In this document: positions 45,667-57,912 of the stretch, piece by piece
Numbering within the stretch: position 1 is the first letter of the stretch
Layout: every line of letters begins with the position of its first letter
DNA from: Schistocerca nitens
Lineage: Eukaryota; Arthropoda; Insecta; Orthoptera; Acrididae
Assembly (NCBI RefSeq): GCF_023898315.1
Contig: NC_064619.1
Span: forward strand, 370,962,150 to 371,026,149
DNA length: 64,000 nucleotides
Direction of reading: 5' to 3'
Notes under the pieces: model-generated
What the model was told of the DNA's origin: nothing
Seen by the model: the letters and a program-made list of their open reading frames with translations, nothing else
Database searches by the model: none
Program-made: the position numbers and the translations under genes

Positions 45667-48600
45667 GGACAAAAAGGAGGAGGAGGGGTGTGTGAGTGTT
45701 TTCTGAGAGAAGGTAGGGGGGATGCATTGACATGCATGGTAAAGATGGAAGAGAAATGAAAGCTTCTCTGTGTCTATTCACCAACCTGAGGAACGAAGGG
45801 AGGTATTAAGGTAAAGAAGTTGATAGTTGTACATTCCATTATTATTATCATTAGAGATGGAGTATAGGCTCAGAAAAGGAGATCACTAGGAACTGAAATC
45901 ATCTGTGGTGTTGTTATAGCAAACACTTATGAAAACTGAGTGATAGATGTAACTAATATGCTAAAGCTTAGTGAACTACATTGTTGACGAATATGGGAAG
46001 AATGAAAATGAAACATGACACCACCGCCACAACTACCAACATCAACCAACACCACTCATTACACAATTACAATGAAGCAAAAGAGAAACAGCTAGACATA
46101 TTCAAGAAGTTTCCACACCAAACATGTTTTATTAACAAAACACTATTAGTATTTATACACTTTTAACAGCAATTACCATATACATTAATTCAAAATGTTT
46201 ACTACTGGGACAGTGTACGACACTCTCCTGCAAGTGAGGCACAAAACGGTTTATGTTGTTTTCATTTGCTCCTCAAATTAAGTGAAGTATTTTATATTGA
46301 TTAGCTAACACTCAACATAACTGTCAGATTTCAATCTGATCTAGATGAGTAACAGAACAGATCAATATATCACCACATTGAGATATTGAGATTTTGTATT
46401 CAAATTTGTTTCTATGGCAGTAAAAGTTACATATTGCACCCCCCCTCCCCCCTCCAGCCCTTGCATTTTTCAATATGGCACAGATGTAAACACTGGGCTG
46501 TGCTACCTGACAACTTCTCACCACAACCTTCAGTTTCAGTTGGCTTTTACATTCATCGGCTTCACCAACTCACAACCAAACTATCACCTTCCAACCTAAA
46601 GACCAGCATCATTACAACCTACATTCCTAAAAATAAGATAGATGCAACACAAATATTGTCAGTATCTGTTCGCTTTCTGTTTGCATACCTATAATCTTCC
46701 ACACCACACCAACATTATGTACTGAGATGAAGCCGACTCCTGGTATCGGTAGGTTGAGTTGACCCTGCTCCTCTGTTTGCTAGTCAATTCCGCTACCGTA
46801 ACTGACTTGCTGATAGTGAAGGTGGAATATACACCCACCTCTCTTATGGCAAATATCACCAAACACAGCAGACAGTTAAGAAAAGAGAAAGGAAGATGGC
46901 AGTATTTCTAAATTTACAATGTGAAACTATTTCAATATAAATAATGAATGTATACAGTGAAAACTAGTGCAGGACAAAATCAGTGTAATATCCAGAATTT
47001 GCTTACAGATGAATAAATAACAAATATGGTAACCCAGCCCTTCTGTCACAATTTTACAGCCAAACTGCCTCCTCATAACACAGAAGCACAAATAAGTGAA
47101 CAGGTAAAACAGTAAATTAATGGTTGCAGTAACTGAATACTTTTCTGATGTTTGATAGCAAGAGAGAATCCATACACGGTTAAAGCAGACACAATGCGTG
47201 CATTTTATATATTGAGATGCAGACTAGCATTTTTTTTAATACTAATTATTTTCTGTAATGTCTATCTCACCAACATAGATACAAAAGATAAGACTGACCA
47301 CTGGTTGAACAAATTCACATTCCACAGAATATGTCATTATGCCTTTTGGATTTATGGGCATCCTCATAATCCAACATAAAAATTATGTTTAAGGTAATAA
47401 ACCAAAACGAAACTGCTTTCTACTAAGATACAAACATGGAACACTATTGAGTAAATTACTACTTGATGCAACTTATAATCATACTATGGACATAAGTCAG
47501 CTTGTAAACAACAACAAATAGTTCTACTTATGTTCATATTCAAACTATCAAAAAAATCATCAAAAAATCAAATACTAAAGAATGTGCAATTGTGTAATTG
47601 AGGACTTTGTGATTTTGGAAATATTAAGCAAGTTGTCATTCAATCTGAATTACAATCTGAATCTCGTTAAATTACCCTGAACTATTTGCACAGGCTACAA
47701 AAGCACTGTTATGTTCAATCTAAATTGTGTAATAGAAAGAACATTTTCATGGACTACACAGGACTGGATGCTCAATGCATTTCGTTTGCTACTTTATATA
47801 CACTATACTGCAACGAAGTACAAACCAGTGTGAAATATCAGGGCAAAACAAACAGGAATGAGGTACCGACAACCGGATGGTGTTGAATTTTAAAAGACCA
47901 TATGTATAACAGGTTACATGGAACTAAGTAACAGTTACACTGGCCCTTTAACTTAGTGTCACAACAAAACTGTACACCATCAAACATAGTTAACTCACTA
48001 AAAAAAATACATTCTTTCCTACGGTATTATTAACATCTTGACTAGGTTGTCATATATATAGTAACATTCGCAGTCTGATAATCAGATATGACATGCTTTA
48101 ATCTGAGACAGTGGTCAAAATTTTACATGCTAAAGCTAAGGTAATGCATTGTTTACAGTCAAATATATGTCTACATACAGTGACACGTTGACATGGAACT
48201 GGTATATACCCAAATCGTAATTTACTAAATAAAATACTGTTGATTTATTACCATTAACTCAAACTAACGGTATGTATCGGAAAACTTATTATCACAGTCG
48301 TATAGATTTACAATTTCTTCATGTTTTTAAACTCCAAGGCAATTAAAAATGGTCTCACGCAAACACCAACGAGTGAGTAGCAACTAAACAATGCGGTTGT
48401 TTAAATTTAAATATTCGTTGGTTCTCTCGCACCGGCAATTTCATCTTCCTATTTATTTTATGTTTGGATTAGTATGTAACCCCACGTCAGGATAAATATT
48501 AGCCTTTTACAGGAAAGAACGCGCACAGGGTTATGCTACGAGCTGCTGACTCGTAAATATCATAGAAAAACCAGTAAATACGATTTGGTACGCCGAACAG

Positions 48601-48802
48601 GTTTCATGTAAATTCACATTCGCTTACAGAACTGAAGTCGTTTAGTGTGTTATTGAAGGTAAATAGGTATATTTTCCATTATTTAGTATACAACTACACG
48701 CTACTTTACCATCTGGGAAGACATACAAACAGTAAACAAACATCTACGTTACCGAAATGTCAAACAAGATGCAATATAGCCCGATTTACAGTTTACTTTT
48801 AC
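45667..48802 (-). other. AT-rich unique DNA, likely intron of the FERM-domain gene
   Basis: No repeat family or exon is recognised. By position, it follows the donor of the FERM-domain first coding exon on the minus strand. The second exon, expected to continue with a K/R-G-Q-x-L-L-D-type FERM word, was not found. Confidence 0.45.
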
Positions 48803-48898
48803 CTGAAATTCGCATTCCACGATCTCGGTGTCCTCCAGTAAGCGCACTGTACATTTATAACTAACATTAATGTCACTTTTGCTTCCAAATTTTAACAT
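48803..48898 (-). CDS. FERM-domain protein, first coding exon
   Basis: The first coding exon of a host gene on the minus strand, exactly 32 codons, from ATG at 48898 to a donor (CAG then GTAAAAGT) at 48803/48802, leaving phase 0. The translation starts MLKFGSKSD and contains SYKCTVRLLEDTEIVECEFQ. This matches the first strand pair of the F1 lobe in FERM proteins of the FRMD3/FRMD5/band 4.1 type, where the pattern is C-T-V-R-L-L-D-D-[ST]-E. Such proteins link membrane proteins to the actin cytoskeleton. The exon is open, starts in an A-rich context and shows no damage. Downstream exons were not found, so membership within the FERM family is open. Confidence 0.7.
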
Positions 48899-49574
48899 CT
48901 TCGTATTTATGGTACATGTGACTGTTTAAAACGCGTTCCGTCACTTTTTGCACATACACTTCGGCACACTACCACGCTCCGTCAAAACTTGTAAGATCTT
49001 TGCCATGTTATGGTTACCTCTGACAAATAACAGAAGGAACATCAACGTATCAGAAGGAATGTTCTAATGAACTACGCACGGTCCAAAAAACTAAAGTTCT
49101 CGCACGTTATTTGGCAATGACATTTGTTCGTCTTCACGTAACGTATAAATCTAAAAATATATCAAAATTTAAAGCAACTTTATTGCACGAAATGTAGTTT
49201 GAGTATGAGAAATAAGGTGATTTTGTACGGTTGTGTATAAAACATAAACTGTGGTTGGTTGCGCCGCCATTTGTCAGAAGGAACGAACCAGTATGAGAAA
49301 TTTCTGTGCCAAAGTTCTGTCATTGTAAGAGAAATATCGACTTTAATACTATACAAGAAGAAAATAATACCTATGTACTAGTTAAATACTCTTTATTTTA
49401 TATCATATAATTTTTTTTATGACTTAAAGTGTGATTTTGTGTTGAAATTAGCATTTAAATACAAAGTATTTGAATTAACTTCTCCCGCCATGAGAGCGTT
49501 GGCAGCACTGTTTCGCTCACAGCTTCTGCTATCAATTAACAAAGGATTCCGAACAGGCGGTTTTAGATTCAAAC
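48899..49574. promoter_or_regulatory. Putative bidirectional promoter between two host genes
   Basis: 676 bp between the start codons of the minus-strand FERM-domain exon and the plus-strand epimerase exon. No repeat family was recognised, and no TATA box sits near either start. It includes both 5' untranslated regions. The close head-to-head layout suggests a shared promoter. Confidence 0.6.
48941..49006 (-). CDS. Upstream open reading frame in the FERM-gene leader
   Basis: A 21-codon frame with its own ATG (context AACATGG) and stop lies 42 bp upstream of the main ATG on the minus strand. If the transcription start is further upstream, this uORF could lower translation of the FERM protein. 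It is a chance frame if transcription starts inside it. Confidence 0.35.
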   Translation of the reverse strand: MAKILQVLTERGSVPKCMCKK

Positions 49575-49644
49575 ATGGCAGCGGCGACGAGTGTTGTTAT
49601 GCTTGACAGGGGAAATAATACGACGTGCACCATAAATTTACACG
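49575..49644 (+). CDS. Glucose-6-phosphate 1-epimerase, exon 1
   Basis: The first coding exon of a host gene, from ATG at 49575 (context AAACATGG) to the donor CACG/GTAAGG at 49645. It encodes MAAATSVVMLDRGNNTTCTI and then NLH, with one base of the next codon (phase 1). Joined in frame to exon 2, it gives the N-terminal beta strands of the aldose-1-epimerase-like fold of D-hexose-6-phosphate mutarotases (EC 5.1.3.15), which interconvert the alpha and beta anomers of glucose 6-phosphate in the cytosol. The exon is intact. The catalytic residues lie further downstream and are not in this window. Confidence 0.75.
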
Positions 49645-49888
49645 GTAAGGGAGCTCGATTCACGGCACAGTGATAGTATTACGTATGTTCTACATGTTTT
49701 AATAAGAATTACTGAAATAATTTACTGCTGTGACGGTATATCACGGAAATATCAAGTGGCATTGCACTCATGCCTGCCGCATAAGCCGTAGTTGAACAGT
49801 GCTTTTGCGTACTGTATGTAGTATTGTTGTAAATTTTTATGGTTACCCTTAAAATATTGCGTCACTTAGCTTTGCTTTGCATGTGCAG
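49645..49888 (+). other. Intron 1 of the epimerase gene
   Basis: A 244-bp intron with donor GTAAGG and acceptor TTTGCATGTGCAG, phase 1. Its short size contrasts with the next intron, which runs beyond the window. Confidence 0.7.
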
Positions 49889-49940
49889 GTGCAACAGTCG
49901 TTTCGTGGCGTGTGAATAATCAAGAACAGCTGTTCGTGAG
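49889..49940 (+). CDS. Glucose-6-phosphate 1-epimerase, exon 2
   Basis: A 52-bp exon between acceptor GTGCAG and donor GAG/GTAAGT. With the last base of exon 1 it completes Gly and reads ATVVSWRVNNQEQLFV, leaving phase 2. The family pattern is L-H-G-A-x-V-x-S-W-x-x-x-x-x-E-x-L-F-[LV]-S, so the match spans the splice junction. This is good evidence that both exons are real. The next exon should begin by completing Ser and continue toward the conserved A-I-R-G-G-I-P word, which was not found up to 64000. Confidence 0.75.
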
Positions 49941-52753
49941 GTAAGTTAATAAACTTGATTTCACTTGTACTACAGATTAATGGAATTAAGTGTTGCCATC
50001 GATTTTTCGTAAGTCGGTGCAGATATTCTGTGGACTGCGTATTTAGTCTCCTGTACGACTGCAACATTGCGGCGAGTTACAAAGTGTGCATGAGTGTCCG
50101 TGGAACTGCGCTCTTACTTTGTTCGTGATGTTCTGGATCAGTTAGAAAAAATTTCTTCGTTGTCTGATGAGTTTGGATTTTAATGAGCGCTGTTTTAGTT
50201 GTTCTTGATCGTGCTTCATATTAATTTTATGTCCATTTGCGGACTTGCGTAATAGTTAAGTATACAGCTATGTTCCTGTGTGTTCCTTCAGAGAAATTAG
50301 GACAAGTCTTGCGAATTGTTGGTATCTCAAGTGTTTGACCTGAAAGCGGGTTTTACGCAAACCTGTGTGATACCGAGAAGTTCAATTGCGTTTCTCAGCA
50401 TCAGAAGTGGACTTTGCTTTCCAAGACGGAATGTTAATACCAGATCGCACTTACATTTGTGTTGGTATCTTGCAGTTTAGTCAAAACCTGACGGTGACTT
50501 TCCATACGATGCCGTATCTAGACGATCTTACATAGCACTTTCACTGTAAACACCGTGCGGACGGCGGAGGTGTAAATTAGTTGTGACGCTCATTGGCATT
50601 GTGTGAGGTGATGTTCAAGGCGCGGAATTTTTGTTTCGCTCGTCGTATCGTTTTGACGAGGATTACTGGAGTGATAACTTCCCAAATATTGTTCGCGCTT
50701 TGTATCATTACCTGATGTATTAAGATTTCGTCCGTATGTCACGGTTGGCGGCGACAAGTAGTTCTTGGAGTCAGGAGTGCGCAATTTTCTGTGTTAACAG
50801 TTCAAAATTTTGAACTTCGCAGTTGTTGCTTTTCGTCATTGTATGGTTGTGTTGGCTTAGAAATGCGAAAACGTAGTTAACTGTTGTTTATTACATTTCA
50901 TACTTTGATATAGCATCGAGAATTGATGGTAAGGTCTACGTCCTAGATATAATTGTTTCATCTTCTGTGAGCTTTTGTTTGCTGTTCAGGTAGTGATACG
51001 TTGGTAGATAATTTCATGGTCGCTTCGTTGCTTATAACGTGTAAGTAATACTTGTCGCATCGATGCCTTGAACGCAGCTAAGTCCGCGTATGATCTGTCC
51101 AATGTACAATTCTGCGTGTTGTTGAGTCGACGCACAGTTTGCTAAGTTGTATATGACGAGAGAAGAAATCGTGAAAAAAATTCGCTGAGAATTCTCTTGT
51201 TTTCAGAGTGTGGTTTAATTGCCTGAAGATGCCATCCACGATTTCGGCAACCTAGGGAGTTGCTCGCATCCTGCACTTGCAAATTTAATGTTTTGCTGAC
51301 GTCTACACGTCACATTATGCGTTCACTACTTCGACCAGTCCCAACAAAAAACGATAGGAATAAAGCTTTTGTACTCATCATTAAAAATGGTTCAGTAGTG
51401 CTAGTGATTACTCTGCGTAATGTTTTGTATGTAGCAATTCAAGCGAGAAAGAAATCCAGAAACGGATTAGCGTCTGCTGGTGCTGCATGGAGTTCTCGCG
51501 CATGGACTTGACGCTAATGGCACAACACCCACGGGCGTTATGAATTATCACCTGTCATACGCAGGGGATGAATTTTAGTCACCCTAATGTGGCTGTCCTG
51601 TGGATCAATATTTGTGAGAAACGTCCAGCAGCGTGTTAAGCTTCTATGCCCGACAGTTTGCTTTACTAGCCATTGGCCTGATCTATGATGTATTTAGCCC
51701 GGAAAATTAATTACAGTTCACTTAGTATCGGAGTTCAAATGAGTATCTTATTAGAAAGTTGTCACGAACTTGAGAATTGATGCTCACTTTCGTGTCGGTC
51801 CAAAAATAACGCGTAAACCACCGTGGCTCGATAATCTCAAGAACTAGACAAATGATATTTTGTGGTTAGAAATACTGGTCTTTTCTTTTGAAATGTCTAT
51901 TTATACCATCCATTTTTCGTAAGTTGCAGTAGGTTCAATGACGCGAATGCATGTTTGCGAAACTGGAGGCTGATCGTCACACAACTTTTCTCACACGTAC
52001 AGAGCTTGTCACTGGAGATTTCAATTATATATACAGTTAGAAATTCCAAAGTAGGTGGTGCTCCATGGCTCCAAAATATTCAAGACTGCCAATAGTTGAT
52101 GAAATAAATTTTACCATTTTCGATCATCTGACCATCATCAGCAATAAAATTATCAACAGCCTGGGTGGCAACGTTCCTACTGGTGCATTAAAACAGTAAC
52201 TATCTTGAGGCAACTGTGGTCAGATTTAATCATTAGGTGTGGTGTGCGCTTTGCATATTCTAGGATAGCTGATGATGGAATCCTGCTGTCAATAAAGATT
52301 TATTTCCTTGGCAGCTCTTAGCGGTTCTGAAATGCCTTTCACAAAATAGACTCTGGTGATGCTTAATTGGGAGCGTGGTCGGGCTTGAACACAGAGTCCA
52401 GCTTCCTTCGTGAATCTTCTCCACTGCCAAGTGGAGCATGCGGTTGCCGACATCGTGATATGCAACTTGATGTTTCTGTGTTTGCCTGTAATTATGGCCT
52501 TTAGTTCTTCAGGTGCGATGCATCTGAAATGCCTCTGTCATTACACGGATGATTTCTGATGAGTTTATAAATGAGATCTTTTTTTGACCTGAACATGTCC
52601 CGACATAATTGTCTCCGGATTGACATAAAAGTTCAATTACGGCACGTTGGCGTAGCAGGCGGCGTACCCAAACAAGAAAGAGGAGTTAGGTAAAAGTTAA
52701 GTAGTGAAGGACCATTGTTCCTACCCATGGAAGTTCATTTCCGTAGTGGTATT
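49941..52753 (+). other. Start of intron 2 of the epimerase gene
   Basis: Unique sequence with many CpG words up to about 51.5 kb. No exon, repeat family or RNA gene is recognised. An 83-codon frame at 51260-51511 has no homology I know. Confidence 0.5.
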
Positions 52754-52772
52754 CATTGCTGAGCTCAGTGAT

Positions 52773-52920
52773 TTCCCTAAATCGCTTCAGGCAAATGCCG
52801 GGATGGTTCCTTTGAAAGGGCACGGCCGATTTCCTTCCCCATCCTTCCCTCACCGAGCTTGCACTCCGTCTCCAATGACCTCGTTGTCGACGGGACGTTA
52901 AACACTAATCTCCTCCTCCT
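52773..52920 (+). mobile_element. 5'-truncated SINE with (CTC)n tail
   Basis: Body of the 22459-22698 SINE family in plus orientation (GATTTCCCTAAATCGCTTCA, then GGGACGTTAAACACTAATC and CTC repeats). Target duplication CATTGCTGAGCTCAGTG / CATTGCTGAGCTCAATG (one mismatch) at 52755-52771 and 52922-52938. Confidence 0.9.
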
Positions 52921-52941
52921 CCATTGCTGAGCTCAATGGAT

Positions 52942-54383
52942 TGTGCATTAGTTTTTACCAGCTTTAGTATATCTGGCGATATATGTCTGATATCACATGA
53001 ATTGTATAAATCACAGGAAGCTGTTGTAATGTTCTGTGAATCTCTCCGAAACGTACAGTTTTCACCACCTTAGTGCAGCATGTAGTAAAATGCTATTAAT
53101 TCTGCTTGGGGTCACAGAAGTTACGAACATTGTAATGCTAATGGGGAATTAAATGTTCTTGGTCTGTTGTCTTATTACTAAGCCAATGCAGCATGTATGC
53201 GAGATGTTTTATGAAACGTGGTACATCGTGTAAAGCTGTAGTTTCAGCCTACATGGCCGGGTGGCGGTCTGAGGAGCCTGAAAAACGCAGGCCCGTCGTT
53301 ACCACCTGGAACAATGTCTACTAGAGCAATATGGAACGTAAAGCATCCTTTAGGTTGCTGGAACCAGTCTTTTCAATGACAATTGTGCCTTTGACATGTC
53401 AGCAGGATCTGGTCACATGACGTTGACAGCTGCTGTTTCTGAATCTGCAGTAAAGCTGAAAAAGGACAAATAATCATCGAAAGGCAAAGTAACGCTGCTA
53501 CAGATGAAGTGAAGCTACAGGACATGCATGAATCAGTGAGCCATCCAAATGCTCCCCAGTTCTACTGTCTTTAAGAGTTTACAGATACCATGGGAGTTTT
53601 ATGTTCGTGGTATTTGATTTGCTTCAGCCGGCGCAACTAAGCTTTGATCTGAAATCAAGCGCCACTTCGTGGAGGCCACTCCGCTTTTCAGTTGAGAGAT
53701 AGTCGAAATGTCGGCCTCTATGAACAGCGTATAAAAGGCGATAAATATATTCAGCTCTCGAGGAAAGCATGGTCGAAAATTGGCTTTGATATACGGCCAC
53801 TTTGCATTCTTAAAAGTCAGCAGAGTGCAGCGATTCATCACTTCTCAGGCAGCGGGTCAAGATTCCTGGCGAAACGGAACTCTGCCCCTGCGGCGTCGGC
53901 GTTCCTCGGATATTTGGACCACGGAAGGACACCGGGGCCCAGGAGCGTCGCGGTCTGGGCTTCTCTGCCCGGGCGTGTGTTGTCTGCGTGTCTGTAATCG
54001 GCCAGCATCTGCGATGACTGTAGCTATATACTTTCTGAATCAACGTCAGCAGCGCTGTTTTGAAATACTGGATTGTCAAAAAAATTAAAAATAGAGGAAA
54101 CAGCTTATGTTGTCCTAGCCGTACAAGTCAGAATTCGTATCCCACCCAACAATTGCATTCTGCGGAGATCTGTACGTGACAGTTGAGTAATTGTTCGCCT
54201 TTTCTTCTAGTTACGTGGAGCGTTGAAGGGATTCTGTATCACGTAAGAATTGTAAGGGTTGCATCACTCACACCTTCTCTGTAGCACCTGTGTTTGTGGG
54301 CTGGAGAACGTTCGTAGATTCCTAGACTAAGATTTAGACTGACTTTACAGTATCTTTCGATTCTGCAGCAGAGTATGCGTTGA
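52942..54383. other. Intronic DNA, nothing recognised
   Basis: Overlapping plus-strand and minus-strand frames of about 100 codons at 53692-54088 arise from a GC-rich stretch. No motif is seen. It may be an unnamed repeat. Confidence 0.4.
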
Positions 54384-54482
54384 ACTGAAATTTTCTGACA
54401 GATTAAAACTGTGTACCAGGCTGGGACTTGAACGTGGGACGACTGAATTATCCACGCCTCGCCCTCAGTTGAGGGCTGCTTA
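54384..54482 (-). mobile_element. SINE fragment
   Basis: Minus-strand piece of the 6664-6878 SINE family (CTGACAGATTAAAACTGTGT, then GGCTGGGACTTGAACGTGGG, the B box complement). Diverged and truncated. Confidence 0.7.
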
Positions 54483-54499
54483 AAATATTCCGTCATACC

Positions 54500-55923
54500 T
54501 TACTGTACAATCCCGTGAGTGAAGCGAGCCTGTTCAGTTAGCTCTTAAAGTATCTTGTATGTGAAACTGAAGAGACCTTTTTTCTTCCTCAGTTTTGCAT
54601 TTCATTAAGTTTACAACCGCAGATTTTTTCTAAATTAAGGCATACTTTCTAGTCTTTCCAAGTTGCTTTGGTCAAAATATGACTGGCTATTATCATAGTT
54701 TAGCCTCATAACATGGATAGAACTCTCCCTGCCCTGGGGTACCGCGGAACTACGCTCATGCCCGTGCCTAACTCTGTCTGCCAAAGAGTCGTATTTCTCA
54801 TGTAAAGGCGTGTATTTCGTTATTAAAATGCCGTTGCATAAATATATAAATAACACAGGCATTAGTGAAAGCACCATTGCAGTCATCCAGTGTCATGAGA
54901 TCTAGCCTGTATTAGCATCTTATTTGGTCTACTGAAAAATGCCACTTTCCGTTTGTATTGGTATTGTGTATTTTAATTACGCTACGAATTGTTCATATGT
55001 TATTAATCCGTGGTGGTGGCGCCTATGGACAATTTGGAAGATGAAAGTGGGCTTCTTAAGTTTTCGGCGATCATTATTTAGGTATATAAATCGATTAAAT
55101 TTTTCTTATCTTCTGTGCTGCTGCTTGCCGCAATTGTTTGGGTGGGATCCTGATATGAAATCTTATCGCTTGGTTATGGAAAGAAACAAGTGATAATCAT
55201 TAACGCCAAACCAAATGTAGCTGTAAGATCAAGGCAGTTGTCTATCCAAAACAATGACATTTCTTTTACCGTCACCGTCTCCTGTTGCAGAAGAGAACGA
55301 GAGCAATGACACCAGAATATTAACATGAAGTAGAATATTTTTATAAACAGAAATGGTTAAACAGCATAAGCACTGACGCTTGTTTGTTTTTAAATGCATT
55401 TCTTACGAGGGATTTCAAAGTGCCATCGTACGGAAACTCACTTCTTTTCCCGCCATTTGAAGTAGTTAAATAATCATACCATATTAATCCATGGAATATG
55501 TGATGATTTGATGATATATTGATATAGCATATTGCTTTTGGTTTCGCTTAATGTCCCTAAAAGAAGGCGGGGATGAGTGTATACGCGAAAGACATGTGCG
55601 AGCGCTCTGACCCATAGCTGCATGGACGTGAAACTAATTAAATACAGTTCGCAGAATCGTGTCGAAATTGGCTGGCAGCCTAAATAAGATGCTTGTATAC
55701 CATTTACCAGAAGATTGTAGTGAATTACAACAGTAACTAGTGAACAGTATATTTTATAGTGTCTGGAACACATTGAAAACAGTTTACCCGCAAAGGTTTT
55801 CATGAAATGAATACGAGACGCGGAAGCCTACGTGTTTACGTTCTGAACTGTTCTTAAGTTGGATGTTACGGAAAGTGCTGCGTTATATTGAAAGCCTTGC
55901 AATAGAACAAATATTGATTTATC
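54500..55923. other. Intronic DNA, nothing recognised
   Basis: AT-rich, with only short frames. No feature is supported. Confidence 0.45.
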
Positions 55924-56775
55924 CAGGGTGCCCCGAAACTATTAGTTCAAATTAATACCGGCGGTAGAGAACACCAAAACAAATCTATTTAGTTCTGGTA
56001 TATATGATCTCTCACGGCAATTTCTGATACTAGGGGCGATTTACACAGAAGGAAGTTCATGATGCTAATTACAGCAGTGGCATCCACAGGAAATGCTGGA
56101 ATGTGCGACCATTGGCCTGTATGCAAGCAGTACCTCGTCGGACCAGTAATTGTCATGTCCGTTCGAACATTCCTGGCGTGTCCGCAATGGTACCAGCAAG
56201 AAGGTAAGTTTAGCAACGAGGTCTTGGTCTGTTTCGACAGCGGTTCCATACACCAGCTGCTTCATATGCCCCCAGAGGAAGAAATCCAGACACGTGAGAT
56301 CAGATGATCTGGATGACCAGGCCCACAGTGCCACTTTGGCCGATCCATTGATTCCAGAAGGCGGCTCTCGGATGATTCCTTACAGCAGTGCTGAAATGAG
56401 CTGGCGCCCCTTCTTGTTTTGTCTAACGTTCAGGGGTACATCCTCCAGCAGTTCTGGCAACACACGTTCCACGAAGATGGGGTATCTCCTTGCGTTGAGG
56501 TGACATGGAAGATCGTATGATCCAACTAACCTATCAACGATGATGCCGGTCCACATACGAACACCGAATCGCTGTTGATGAGCATGAGGTCGAGTACCTC
56601 GCGGATTCACATATGCCCAAACATGCGAATTGTTGATATTTAAACGTCAGTACACATTAGCAGCCAGCTACAATGACAAGTTGATTTCAGAGACCGTATG
56701 TTCCTTGTGTAAATATATTTGTTTTTGTTCTCTACCTCCTGTATTAATCTGAAGGAAGAGTTTTGGAACACCCTG
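55924..56775 (-). mobile_element. Deleted mariner/Tc1-like transposon
   Basis: Inverted ends of about 50 bp: CAGGGTGCCCCGAAACTATT at 55924 and, inverted, CAGGGTGTTCCAAAACTCTT ending at 56775. Both end in GGTAGAGAAC. The interior holds a transposase fragment on the minus strand. No TA duplication is clear on the left side; TA follows the right end. Confidence 0.8.
56065..56610 (-). pseudogene. mariner/Tc1-like transposase, C-terminal half
   Basis: Minus-strand frames: 56380-56610 has NPRGTRPHAHQQRFGVRMWT and RVLPELLEDVPLNVRQ. 56065-56334 has WSSRSSDLTCLDFFLWGHMK, the catalytic 'P-D-L-x-x-x-D-F' region where the first Pro is lost, then QLVYGTAVETDQDL. The N-terminal DNA-binding half is missing, and a frameshift plus a short gap separate the frames. 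Confidence 0.8.
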
Positions 56776-57873
56776 TATTCCGTAAAGGGACAGCGGTCGG
56801 TGATACGTGGACTCTGCGTAATTTGATGTTAAGAATTTGGATCCAAGTTGTCGGTATACACAGTGTTACAGAGATTATAAAATATAATTTTCGGCTTTGA
56901 TTCCATAATTTCTCCGACGAAATTCAGATTTTGCCTGTTTGCACTTGGTGTGCCCTTGCAAACATGAAACGTGAAATAAAGTTTGACCTACGTTCCGCGA
57001 AATAAATAGAAAAGTTTCACCTGTGGTGCCAGACGGAGGTTGTGTGTGTGGGTGGGGGGTCAGTTGTTGGTGCTCGCTGGGCTGTGAAACAACGAACGCC
57101 AGAAAAAAGTAGAAACGTAGAACCGCTCTTAAGGACAATTGAATGCCAAAGTCGCCCCAAGCCTTGCTCCACACTGAACGTGGCTCGCCCATATTGCGGC
57201 AGACTGGGGAAAGGCTAGGGATTACGCACATTTAGTGAGGTGGAAGAGGACGTCGGTATATCCGGATGTCTTTCACCGGATGGCGTTAGGTGACAAGAAC
57301 CAAAGGTTTCAATAACTTTTTTATGATTTAACGATCGGAACTTCACGCAGTGTCAAACAACTACTTGTTTTGTGTGCATCTTTAGTGCACTATCTCGAGT
57401 GCAGTGAGAGCACAGGTGCTTTATCACCGCGATAATTTGACGATAAAGCTCGCTTGCAGGTGAATCACTATGCTTACAAGAAAAGACGGGAAATTCCAAA
57501 TAAATGTTGCTCTTTCTTATGCTCGGGAGGGATTTCACAGACTTGCACAAACTTTTCAGGCAGCCACGATATATGGCTGTGTAAGTTTGCCACAGTATAA
57601 ATTGTTTTTGTAACGAATTGCAGCAAGTAAAGGAAACTGGCCGAACGCACTGCACTGTCATCTCGGATTTCAGATTTGTCGGGGCGCGTTATTATGATGA
57701 CTCATCGTGCAGGAAATATTGAAAACTTCAGACGCACTATAGTTTAATTGTGCGAGAGTAATAAAAGAAGCAGGAATAAACAATCTGGCAGTAAATATTA
57801 GTTTGCCTTAGAGATCCGTTGGTAAGAAGCCAAACGCTGCCGGTAGCTGTGCTCTAGTCGCATCCCTTGTTTT

Positions 57874-57912
<39 letters not shown>

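Noticed and set aside
45489-45784. Frames rich in Leu-Ser or Arg-Glu
   Set aside because: They read through the GA microsatellite and the SINE.
53692-54088. Two overlapping plus-strand frames of about 100 codons in the epimerase intron
   Set aside because: GC-rich sequence gives open frames on both strands; no motif and no matching splice sites.
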